A stretch of 64,000 nucleotides of DNA, taken from contig JABVXV010000044.1 in NCBI GenBank assembly GCA_013365325.1, positions 291,165 through 355,164 on the forward strand, given 5' to 3'. Of this stretch, positions 12,981-24,013 are shown piece by piece. The stretch is from Dipetalonema caudispina (Eukaryota; Nematoda; Chromadorea; Rhabditida; Onchocercidae). Positions within the stretch are counted from its first letter, which is position 1; each line of letters starts with the position of its first letter. The position numbers were made by a program, and so were the translations under genes. The notes below the pieces were generated by a model that saw only the letters and a program-made list of their open reading frames with translations, made no database searches and had not been told where the DNA came from.

Positions 12981-13116
12981 GTATTAAATGGAATTTAATA
13001 ACCGAGCAAGTGGTAATATTTAAATGGGTGTCTACTACCGCTTGTCATTTAAATAATTTTGAGTGCTTTTTATTAAAAAGGTATTTATTACCTGGATATT
13101 AAATTCCATTTAATAC
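12981..13116. repeat. MITE-like inverted repeat
   Basis: A perfect 19-base inverted repeat bounds this 136-bp segment: GTATTAAATGGAATTTAAT at 12981-12999 and its exact complement at 13098-13116. Partly complementary inner segments (ATTTAAATG and CATTTAAAT; AAGTGGTA and TACCGCTT) would let most of it fold as one long hairpin. It has no coding capacity. The shape suits a miniature inverted-repeat transposon, but I cannot assign a family. Confidence 0.7.
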
Positions 13117-16100
13117 TGTAATGTGATGTTGTTGTTCCAAAGATCAATGTAAGAATCTGAAAAAAGATGGAAAACACTGAACCGGAAAAAAACTTCAAAA
13201 AAGGAAGTGTGAGTTATTTTTGGAAACAAAGATTTATCAGAAGTGACGAATTAAGTGAATAATTTCAAGACGACCGTGAATTTTCTTACAGTTTTCCGTA
13301 TCTTCAACAATTTGTACACTTTTAACGGAAAATTCATTGCCGGAAAAAAAGAAATGAAATCCGTGTATTTGTCTAATAATAACAATTAAACTACTCCAAA
13401 AATAAAACTCGAAGTGACAGTGATGCTAATCGAAAATAGAACTTTAACCATATATGAACTCTTCCTATAATTATTTTCCAGTAGTAATATCTTTTTCCTG
13501 ACCTCAATTGAAAATTTCTCCCGAAGAATGGTTGTCATTTTATCAAATTTACAAGTTTCTCTGCACATGCAACACTAAAACTGATTGTGATTTCTTTTAA
13601 ATCTGTTTCGGAAAAGATATTTTATGTGTCCGTTCGTATATTTGTATGTGAGCTGCTCTTTTCGATCCGTTTTCTTCCTCTGTTCTACACTTTTTTTTTC
13701 TTTTTTTTTGATATGAAAATTACAGTAGAGAAATATTTGGCCTAGCCTGATACTTTTAATAGGACATGTGCATCTATAAGAAAATATTTGAAGTGATGGT
13801 TTCATTTCACTTATTGCAACTTTTAGTTAAAATTTATCAACACTACATAGAAAACAAGTATATTTAATTTTTTGTTAATTAATAAGGATTATATTTTCTG
13901 GCCAAAAATTTTTCAAAGAAATGGTAATACCAGCCATTTTCTGATCATTTTCGTTAGGATACTACCGATTGGTACTCAATTCCTGAAACATTTAGCATTT
14001 TAAGTTGGCAAGCGAGCAATAAGGCTGAAAAGCTTTCATCTACTTCGAAATAATCAAAATTATCGAATTGAAACCTCTTCCTAAGCTACCATTTAGATGT
14101 ATCTATCTTATAACCTTCGATTAATCGTTTGAGAAAAATTACATTATTGGCCTAGGACGTTTAGATATGTTATAGATGCATTCTTTTCTTGTCTATGCCT
14201 TTTCACACTTTCTCTTTTATTGGCTGAAATTTTTTTTTTTTTTTAGATCCCTATGTTCTTAATTGTCCCTTTCATATCTCGATAGCTTTCCAATTCATTT
14301 GAAAATTTATTCCAATTTTTGTTGAAATATGTATGCATTTTGCGAATCTTTCAAAATTTAATTCTGCTTTCATTCAAATTTGCATAAAATTAATGATACT
14401 TGAATTTAATGCTAAAATAAAAACATTTTTTTTATTGTAATGCTGAAAAACCCTTTCGCATTGCATAATGTATGAATTAATTTAGATTCTTTATGCTTTG
14501 TGATAAAGCTTCAGGAATTTATGCTCACATCACTTTTAAACTTTTAAATAAACTGCAATTTAACATTAATAAATGACTGTTTAATGAAGTTAATTATGAT
14601 TTTCCGGAAGCACATTTTTTTTTTTTTTTTTTTGCAGTTAATGAAAAAGATAGAAGATTGAAAGTGTGCAAATTGTTGTATTTTACTTAAATGAGATGTG
14701 AGAAATGATTACCTAAGTGAGAAATATTGTTAGATTGCATTAATGAATCATTTCAGTTAATTTTGTTAAAATATATTTAATCACACGATATTAATGCTAT
14801 AATTAAGAGAAGAAAGCCCACATTCCGAGATTGAATTTTCTTTGCCTTCCCGATGATCTGAGATTAAATTAAATGTGAAAATTTTATGAGCTTCTTTCTC
14901 TGTCTTTTTCGATAATCTAACGTTCAATGTTTGATTATTTTATTCATAGATAAGAAAGAAATGATTGAAAATGAAAGTGATACAATTGATTGTTCGATTC
15001 AACGAAACTATACAGCCAATGTATGCATTGGAATTTTTTTCAAAAAAAAAAAAAAAAAAAAAAAAAACTTTGTTTGATGAAAATATAAACAAATATTTGG
15101 CTTATTAGGCTTATAACATTATTATGATGAATGAATAATAGAAGATAAGGATGAAAATACTATTTTAGATCAATTGATCATATATCTCAGTTTTTTTTTT
15201 TTTTTGTTTTTCAGGTCTTCTCGAGATAGTTGACTTTTTTTTGGTTTCCACCAATTGATTGGTAGTTTAATGCATGTTAATTAATTGTTTTTGAAGAGAC
15301 AAATTTTCCCATCATCCTTGTATTGCTATCATATTTGGCTATTGGTCATTTAAGATCAACTGATCACTTAAGCTTTGGATCATCATTGGTAGAGAAGGTA
15401 GAAACATTCGTTCTCTCATCTCATCATTGAGAGTACACTTTAAGGACACTCTTCCTAATCTTCCTCTATATGTCCATTTATGTCTTTGTCTTCCTTCCCA
15501 TTAATACTATTTTGATGCTTTTTTTCTTTTCCATCCGTCTCCTTGCTTTGTCTGTCTATTGAAGTGATAATTTATGACATTTTAAATGGATGTTACAATT
15601 GGATGAATAGTTTTTTAAATTAATTGTTGAAAATATTTTCTTTGTAAGATTTCACTTAATTGCAATACGTTACGTAAATGACGCTTTACGTGACATCCGA
15701 ATGTTTCATGCAAATGATAAGCATAAGCAGTAATTGTTGTAAATTCCACAGCATGATCATTCTTCTCGTTGATAACAATCCTTTTTTCTTTCTTAACCTT
15801 TCATTTCTATCTTCTCTTTTCGATGACCTTTCATTCCTAGCTATCTTATTTCATAATCTAAAGAAAACTTTTCGAGAATAAAAGGAAGAAAAAAAAAAAA
15901 AAAAAAGAGATAAAAAGGTATATGTCAAACTCGATATTCTTTCTCTTATTTCTCATATTTTACAATTAATCTAATTCCTTGTCCACTTTATAACTTGGCC
16001 TAAAATTGTTAAATACTCTCTATTTATAAAAATTATTTTATCGAATGATTTCATTATTTATTTCCTACAAAAATAAATTATATTTCAATATATTACTTCT

Positions 16101-17518
16101 TGCATTATTTCGGTTTTACTGTTGCTTACATAATCCATAAATGATGTAAAAGTGGAGGAAATTTCCTTTTAACTGAAATATCAAAGGAATGGTCAGTGAT
16201 TGATTTAAAGAGGAAAGAAAAGAGTAGTAAAAGAATATCATCGATGATCTATTAATCAGTAAAAGGATGTGACGTAACGATTCTTTGCACTTTTCGTTCA
16301 ATGACGTTCAAAGTTTTTAACAAATTTTCTCTTCTCTGTAAACTGTAAGTCTGATACTTTTTATTGAAAGAAAATAAAAAAAAAAAAAGGTGCGTATATT
16401 TTTTTTTTTTTTTTTTTAAATTTTATTCCTTTTTATTCTTACATTTCTTTTCATATATAATACGTTAATATTATTCATGCAAGATGTAAAAATTTAATTT
16501 AATAAATTTGTTTTTAAATTGCGAAAATTTTGTTTAATAATTGAAGAAATGTTTAATTAAATTTTTTTGAAAATATTTCCATTAGCTATACTCTTTTCAT
16601 CTTATTTTTGTATAATTAAGAAAAGGAATAAATCAAATAATTGAGTACTTTAGTTTTTTTTTTTTAGTAATTTTCTAAAATATAGCACTCATTATCATGA
16701 TAAACGATGTGTAAAGCTTTCATTGGATATTATTATTGTCCATCAGACTATTCTTCCTTTTCTCTCCCACACTTTCAAATACCATCAAACATTATTCAAT
16801 CAGTGAAGTGTGTGATTTGATTGCAAATGTGAAAATTAAAGGCTTTTTTTAATTCTTTCATAGTATCATTATCATCATCATCTATAAGGTCAAGAAATGT
16901 TTCACTTATCGTTGTATTTTTATCTATTGCGGGAAATTCATTCATTCAATTCATTTCCTTTCTTACCTTTTCATTTATTGAGCCTTGAAATTTCTTTCTT
17001 TTTTTTTTTTTTATGACAATTTTGGAATGCTGAAAACAAGGAAGATGGTATCAAAAAAAAAAAGAAAGGCCTATTTGTTATCTTCTTTTTATCGAATTTA
17101 ATGGTAAAGATGATTTACTATAGAAGGAAATAATAATGATTATCAAGATTAAGATAGATAATGATTAGACATTGAAATACTTATTAAGATTAATATTAAA
17201 TGAATTAATAATATTTCTAAATGATTAGAAACTTATGTTTTACACGAAATATTAATCATACAGTATATTTTTTTTATTTATTTAATCAAAAATTTCATCG
17301 TTTATTATAATCATTCATTGTCTTTTCATTATGTTATTGTTGTTGTTTACATAATTATTTGTCAATCAATCAATCATTCCTTCTTTGTTCGGTCATTCTA
17401 TACAAATATATTTAAGGAAATGGAAATATTATTACAAATCCGGTCATAGGTCATGAATATAGGGACAAATACAATAACATTGTTTCTATACACCTATCAA
17501 TCTAAACATATATGATAT
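13117..17518. other. Intergenic, no gene recognised
   Basis: AT-rich, with poly-T or poly-A tracts at about 14231-14244, 14617-14632, 15042-15067, 15192-15204 and 16401-16418. No exon, RNA gene or element is recognised. Confidence 0.55.
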
Positions 17519-17888
17519 GATGTGTGTGTGTGTATGTGTGTATGTGTGTGTATGTGTGTGTGTGTGTGTACATAAATGCTTTCTACATAAGGAGAAGAGG
17601 AAGGACCATAGCAAGCGGATAGTTGTAGTGAATGGAAAGCGCTTAGCTCAATGCATTGCATCTATCGCGTCTCGTCACCAATACCTATGACCTTAACGTT
17701 TACGTCGTTGTCGTTGTCGTTGTTGTCGTTATTGTCGTTATTGTCGTCGTCGTCGTCAATCTCAATCTTCATCATTATCATCCCATTTACATTCACATCC
17801 TTCTCCGCTTTTCCATTCTTCATCATATCATTGTACTTATTTTGCAAGAGAACGTTTCTTACGTTTTTGTTACATTCTTACTGTTACC

Positions 17889-17929
<41 letters not shown>
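17519..17929. repeat. Cluster of simple repeats: (TG)n, (GTC/GTT)n, poly-T
   Basis: A (TG)n/(TATG)n run at about 17519-17570, a GTC/GTT triplet run at 17703-17758 and a 40-base poly-T at 17890-17929. The triplet run creates open Val-rich and Asp/Asn-rich frames with no other sign of coding. Confidence 0.9.
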
Positions 17930-17931
<2 letters not shown>

Positions 17932-19022
17932 ATGTATATTATTTAATTGAATTACTTAATATCAATTTTATAAACTGAAATGATCAATGCTATCTTAGAG
18001 GATGAATAGAGCTAATTTTATGGAATCTTTTTTTCAGATTTAACATTAATTATTTATGCTATAAATATTAAATGAAAGTTATTCAAGTAGAGATTTTCTT
18101 TGCATGATTTCATTCTAACTCAATAAGGTTTTGCTTTTTAAATTACTTTATGGTATAGCTTAATGATTTTTTCTGCCAAAATGGAGAAAGATCGAATTCT
18201 ACTAAAATCTTTTACACAGATATAGCTTTAAACTTACTCACTTCTCAGAATGTACTTTTATAAAAGAAATGGTTCACATGGTTGTAATTTTATCAACTGC
18301 GATACGGCTGTCATTTAGTATTATCTAATGTTTTACGTGGTAATGTAATATGATTATCATTTGGTACCATTAATCTCTTCTATCGTTTTTCATTTAAATT
18401 TTTTTTTTTTTTTTTTTTTTTTCTTCATTGTTTCGGGTAGTGGTAAAGATGATGTTGAATGTTTCAGTGAATTTTAAGTGATATATGAATCGTTCTTTCG
18501 TATAATGCTTTGTGCATTCCGTGGAAAATTCATTAAACAATATCCTTGGACCTCACCAACTGCAACGGAAATCATTCATTTTCCATTGCTACTCCTTCCC
18601 TTATCCCACCCCTTCCCGCAGTATCCTTCCATGGCAACTATGTAATATCATCATGTATATGAGGTGAGCATTTGCTGATGCCCGATATGATTTTGCATAT
18701 TCATGTATATGTATGTATGTTTATTATTTGTTAATGGTTCGCATTATTTTTACTGTTGGATTTTTTCTATTATTATTGAGTAAATCTGTGTTGTGGTAAA
18801 ACGATGAGTACTGAATGATATATTCCAATAATTTTTTGTTATCATTCTCATAATTTTACTATTAGATCATTTTCAAACTTTGGAATTTTTTTTTTTGATA
18901 TTATGGTACTTTTTTGAACGAATTATTCTTATTTCTCCCATTATTTTATATGAGGCGACGTTTTCGTTTGTTTGAAGTTAACTTTAATTGATTTTTTTTA
19001 AAGCAAATTTATAGTTGGTAGA
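17930..19022. other. Upstream region of the zinc-finger gene
   Basis: Non-coding DNA. At 18625-18638 CCTTCCATGGCAAC matches 12 of 14 positions of the RFX X-box consensus, about 385 bases before the start codon. This could be chance. Confidence 0.35.
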
Positions 19023-22000
19023 ATGCTTGAAGAAGGTGTGACAGTATGTAACAGTGGTAATAAACCGATTGGTATGGAATCAACGAATATATACTCAAAA
19101 ATTGATGAAATAGTCACTGTCGATGCTGTAGGTATTTCTTTAAGAAATTAATGTAATTACGGTTTTAAAAGAAAAAAGAAACGCTTTTGTACTTACCCTG
19201 AATTGTCGTTATAACAGCCTCATTTTTAATTTCCTGATTTTCTCATTTAGTTTTTAACTATATCAGTTTTACTTGAATTCCTAACTACATTCGAATTCTA
19301 GTAGCATATTATGAAGGGACGAACAAAATCTCAAAAAATGTCAGGTAAATTCATATTGATCAATAAAATCTTGTTTCTAAATCTAGCACTACACAGTTTT
19401 TGATTGTTTTATGTTCTCTATCTTATTATATAGACGAGAAATTTCCCTCAAAAATTCATGAAGTTTTGATTGATAAAGACAATATATACATTAATGGATT
19501 GGATCAACTGCATCACTGTTGTGGAGGCCTTTGAATTTTCACTTCCTCGACTTGAACATTTTTTCTATACTTTTCTAAACTACAGGTTCTAATGATCAGT
19601 TTTCCAATCAGCAACTTGATGGAAAATTTTCAAATGCTGAATTGTTTTGAGTGACATATCCCAAGTTTTAATTTGAAAATTTTTTATGCAGTAGGTAGGA
19701 ATGTTTATTTGTCTCTCCCATGGAGACAGAGTGCTGAAAATCTGACAAATGTAAGCTATTAACTTCTCGATTTTTCTAAGTATTATAACAGCATGTAAGC
19801 TTGTATGAAAGATTTTTTTGAGTCACAAATTTCCGGTTTAATTTACCTGTTCACAGTGGTATGCGAAGATTATAGACTTCTTAAAATTAAGGAAGAAAAA
19901 AAGTAGTTCAAATATAACTATGTGCTATGAGTGAGGCGGGAAGCTAATGAAGGGAAGTCGCTTCATGTATTACCATAAGGTGGTTTAAAATCGGTTCTTG
20001 AAAGTTTCCTTGTGCTGGTATTAAATTTCTCCAAAAACATTTGTCGGGTCTGTCCTTTAATTAGGTATTTTTGAGGAAGTATTTAGTATGTCAAATACGG
20101 CCATAAGAGGAGGTTTGAAAGTCCGATTTTTGTATGCGTTATTCTGAGAATCCTTTCAAAACTTAGGTTTCGGTTTTTGAAAATTATAACAAAGTCTTTT
20201 TTGTAGTTAATTTTCCGTAAGAGTAATGGTATTTAAGAGGGATTTATTAGAGTGAATGCAAAAACCGGGGCAATTTTAGAACCGTAAATTATACTGTAGA
20301 AATTATTCTAACTGGCTCAAGCATTAATTGAAATAAGAACGATGACAGTTTGCCAATAAGAAATAAATTTATTTATTTTTGGCCATAGAAATCTGTATGT
20401 GGAGACTCGATACAAATATTTTCTACATTTCTGCTAAATAAAAATTCTTGCTAAATATTTTCCACATCCTACTGATACTGGAAGCACTTCCATCATGCAA
20501 AAACTATAGCAGTATTGCATCCACTTCATATGCTGATCTCTCAAAATTTTCTCAACAAACCTATAAAATGTAAGTTCAGTAAGCTATAAAAGTTTTTCAT
20601 ACTAGCCAGAAGTTTTTTTTTTTTTTTTTCTGCTGTTAAGATTTGTTACAGTGAAATGTTCAGAATAATTATCTTTAAATAGACTAATACTGTAAAACGA
20701 TTTTGAGGGGAATATTCTCTATCAAAGAAAATCCAACTAAAACATCAAACGAATAAAGGCCATATCACGAGGATTTTAGCACCATGATGGATATTTTTAT
20801 AGAGGACCGGTTGACACATTCCATAGTTCACATTTAAACTTAAAGAAAGTAACCTGTGCTCTACAGCTGATCATGATGCCTCTTTTGAGCTATCTCTGTA
20901 ACAATATATGACTTAGAATTTATTTGGCGTTATTGAAGACCATAATTTTGGTTGTATCATTCACAAATTAAATAAATCAAATATAATCTCAAGAAGGATA
21001 TTTTTGAACGCTCACTTATCATCGGTTGCAGTTATTTGCAGACATCTCTTAATGGTGCATCGAAGAACAGTTTGAATATTGAACGGATGTCACCAGCTAG
21101 TGTCGATTCTGGTTTCGACTCATCGTTTCCATCTTCACCAGATTGTTCACTGGATTCTTCAGTTGTTGGAGCAGAAATGACGAAATGCTGCAAGGATTCG
21201 AACTTCAAACGACGGCATCAAACGGCTACAGCGTTGACTGGTAAACGCTTACAATATTGTAATGTTGCTAATTCTAGTGATATATTATTCTTATTTGTTT
21301 AATTAAACAGTGATGAGACAATACATTAGTTTTGATTTATGCACCGTACTGCAGTGTGCCATGATAAGGAACTTCGTTATATAATTTTAAATGAATGAGT
21401 ATTACCACATCGGTGTAATATATGCAGAATTTAGTTACAAAATGTGCCACCGTAGTTGGATTTGGAATTCGTCTGGAATGGTTGTAATGCTAATGTGATG
21501 GGATCTTATGCATCAGTCTTATACATTTTTGATGTTCCCAACATGTTTCTTTCTATTTCAGTTATGTCGCAGTGCCCGCTATCAGTTTGTCAGCCTCCAT
21601 GTTCGTCCTTGTCGTCACCAATCAGCCGGACGTCAAGTGATATTAGTACATTCAGTACGAGCAGTTTGATTAGTACTGATACGAAAGCAGATGAAAATTT
21701 TTATCTTGACACGTGCCTTCTGGAGAAAACAGCTTCACTAACATCATTGTCATCGTCGTTACAACTGCCAATTAATGTTTCTATTAATCAGGATTCCGAA
21801 GTTTCATCTACTGCTAGATTAGGTATCATACTTATTCATATTTCAAATTCATATAAGAGTAAAAAGTAAACATTTATATTAAGAATACGTTGTCAACGAA
21901 GAAGCTACTCGGAATGGTTTGCGTACGATACCAATGTCTATGATCATATTATCAAAATAGAATTTCTGAAATTTCAAGTCTATTCGTTCGCTGCTTGCCT

Positions 22001-24013
22001 ATCCAAGATTTACTAATCTACTTTTTCTCGTTATAAATTCATTACTTTCGAAAAACTGAAGAGAAAGGGATCGGGAAAAAAAGATCTGAAATTATTATTG
22101 GTTCTGAGTATTATGGCGTCTTGATGGTTACTCTCTTAGTAACTAAAATACTTGTGATTGAATTTCGTAATCCTTTTTAGGCAACAATACAAAATTACTT
22201 GCGGGATGTTCAACAGTCCCTTCTTTTTCCGGCAGTTCGTCTTCAGAAGTCAGTGAACTTAAGTTAAGAGTACGCTGTCACTGGAAAAGCTGTACGGAAC
22301 GGTTTGCGTGCGATAATGACCTCTATGATCATGTTATCAAAGTAGAATTTCTGGAATTTCAAGTTCATTCGTTTTCTATTTGAGTTGAGCGGTGCAAGAT
22401 TTCTAATAAATAAAAATTTCTAATAAAACCTTATTTAGAAATAACATATGTTTAAGGCTCATTTGGAATTGCTGCGGCATTCAGTACATTTGGATAGTAA
22501 TAGCAGTAGTGGCGGTGGCGGTTCACAGTCACAAACAATTGGTCGTTTAAAAAATTTGATGTGCCAATGGGGAAGCTGTAAAATGGGTTTGAGTCGTGGT
22601 AACTTTCAAAAACAGGTGTGCCTTTCTTTTTATGCTGCTTGTTGTATAAGTATGAAAAATGAATAATATAAAGAATTTATTTGCTGTTAAAACTGCAAAT
22701 TTATTATCTATTTCCAACTTTCTGATTATTATCTTATTTTATCATCAAACATTTCCGAAAATCAAAAAAAAAAAAAAAAAACTTTCTTACTATTCAGTTC
22801 ATTTGGTTGGAGGAACATTTTACAACAAGGCATGCCGGTAAAGCACAACCATATATGTGTCTCATAGAGGGTTGTTCGTCAAGATTTACATTAAAGCGCT
22901 CATTGGAAGAACATCTCAGGACGGGTCACGAAAAAGTGAAAGGTTTGATCTTTTTCTCTACAGAATTTCTCTACAGAATCTATCATTTCCCAAGTCTGTA
23001 TTTTGAAATCCTCAGCTACTTTCTTATGTTCATCGTTACTGTTGAGTATTGCTTGATGAACGGGGCTGCCTTAAGGTGCTGGGCTTAATTGCACATCTGA
23101 TATATGATTTCTTTTTTTTTTCTTTTTGTTAAGCACTTGCGATGGATTCATTCCTAGAAAGTGGTATCAACGTAAGTCATTGCAAACAGCGTTGGATCAA
23201 AATGCTCTGCCTTTAGTTGTTGCAATTATCACATCACTTAATGCTGTTAATAGAAATTTTTCAATCCATTAGGACTTTCTTTGACGTTTCTGTGACTTGT
23301 AATTATGTAGCTGAGTATAGTCAGAGTTGAGATGCGTGTTTGTGCATGTATGTATAGTACATTAAAAGGGAATCGAAGAAACCCAATCCCGATTTCTCCT
23401 GATTTAAATGATTTCAAAATTTACAGCGAAACGCCCTCATACTGAAGAAGGTGAATTGTCGAGAGTCAAATCCTGCTACCAATGGACACCTTTACCTTAC
23501 TACATACCAAGTAACATTCTTCGAAACTTTTCTACCGACTCATCTTTTTTCTTTTCATAGCTCTTGCCAGAAGGAATTCTTTCGCTTTTGCTGGAGTATC
23601 CTCTTAATAAAACACATCTACGGAAAATAGATAAGAGAATACAACTAATATAGATTATCATAGTTTCGTACGCAATAAATTTCGGGTGTAGATGTTGACT
23701 ATGAAGTCCTTTTTTGTTTTCCTAGTACGTCGTTTTCTTTTTCACCTTCTGGAGTTTTGAATATTAAGTTTGGTTTCGATGAAAATATGAATTTTTAGGT
23801 GAAAAAAACGATTTTTTGGATCATGCAACGGAAGAATGGATCGTGATGCGACTGCGGCAATATGAGCGAACAAGTGGTGCTTGCTTTATACCTCGTGAAC
23901 CAGCAACACCTCGTGGTGGTGCTGCATATCGTAAAAGACGTCGAATACTTACCTTTGCTATCGAACCTTTGAAAATTACTCCAAAGGTTTCTTTTCTATC
24001 TGTCAACGAGTAA
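19023..24013 (+). CDS. Three-finger C2H2 zinc-finger protein, 9 exons
   Basis: Probable DNA-binding nuclear regulator; I do not recognise the orthologue. Model: 19023-19131, 19302-19344, 21032-21240, 21562-21822, 22181-22341, 22457-22615, 22798-22942, 23427-23510, 23799-24013; 1386 nt, 461 residues. The N-terminal half is Ser/Thr-rich (SPASVDSGFDSSFPSSPDCS). Finger 1 (C240, C245, H258, H263; RCHWKSCTERF) is split by an intron. Finger 3 (C335, C340, H353, H358; MCLIEGCSSRF) is canonical. Finger 2 (MCQWGSC, then HFTTRH) spans the exon 6/7 junction with 18 residues between its cysteine and histidine pairs instead of 12; starting exon 7 at 22813 gives 13. Spacing CX4C and X4 between histidines resembles Gli-type fingers. 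The C-terminus has a basic stretch AYRKRRRI. A small extra exon 23134-23160 could be included in frame. Exons 1 and 2 are the least certain. Confidence 0.75.
19434..19534 (+). CDS. Possible alternative last exon of the zinc-finger gene
   Basis: After a TATATAG acceptor an open frame reads DEKFPSKIHEVLIDKDNIYI and ends at TGA (19532-19534). Its phase fits exon 1 directly (the leftover G of 19131 plus AC gives Asp). This would make a roughly 70-residue product without fingers. It does not fit in frame after exon 2. It may be chance. Confidence 0.25.
21881..22013 (+). pseudogene. Decayed duplicate of zinc-finger exon 5 and its downstream intron
   Basis: This stretch aligns along its length with 22266-22401, which is the finger-1 half of exon 5 plus the first 60 bases of the following intron. 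Shared strings include ATCGTAAA-like flanks, TATGATCAT, ATTATCAAA against GTTATCAAA, and GAATTTCTG. Translated in the exon frame it would give RIRCQRRSYSEWFAYD, where the second zinc cysteine is now tyrosine. It also has no good donor, because GTAGAA has become ATAGAA. It lies in the intron between exons 4 and 5, about 385 bases before its parent. Confidence 0.85.

Noticed and set aside
17651..17950. Val-rich and Asp/Asn-rich open frames, one ending in poly-Phe
   Set aside because: They read through GTC/GTT triplets and a 40-base poly-T tract.
23134..23171. 38-nt exon with a strong GTAAGT donor in the zinc-finger gene
   Set aside because: It forces the next exon into a frame that hits a stop in the last exon; only a 27-nt version ending at 23160 or skipping works.
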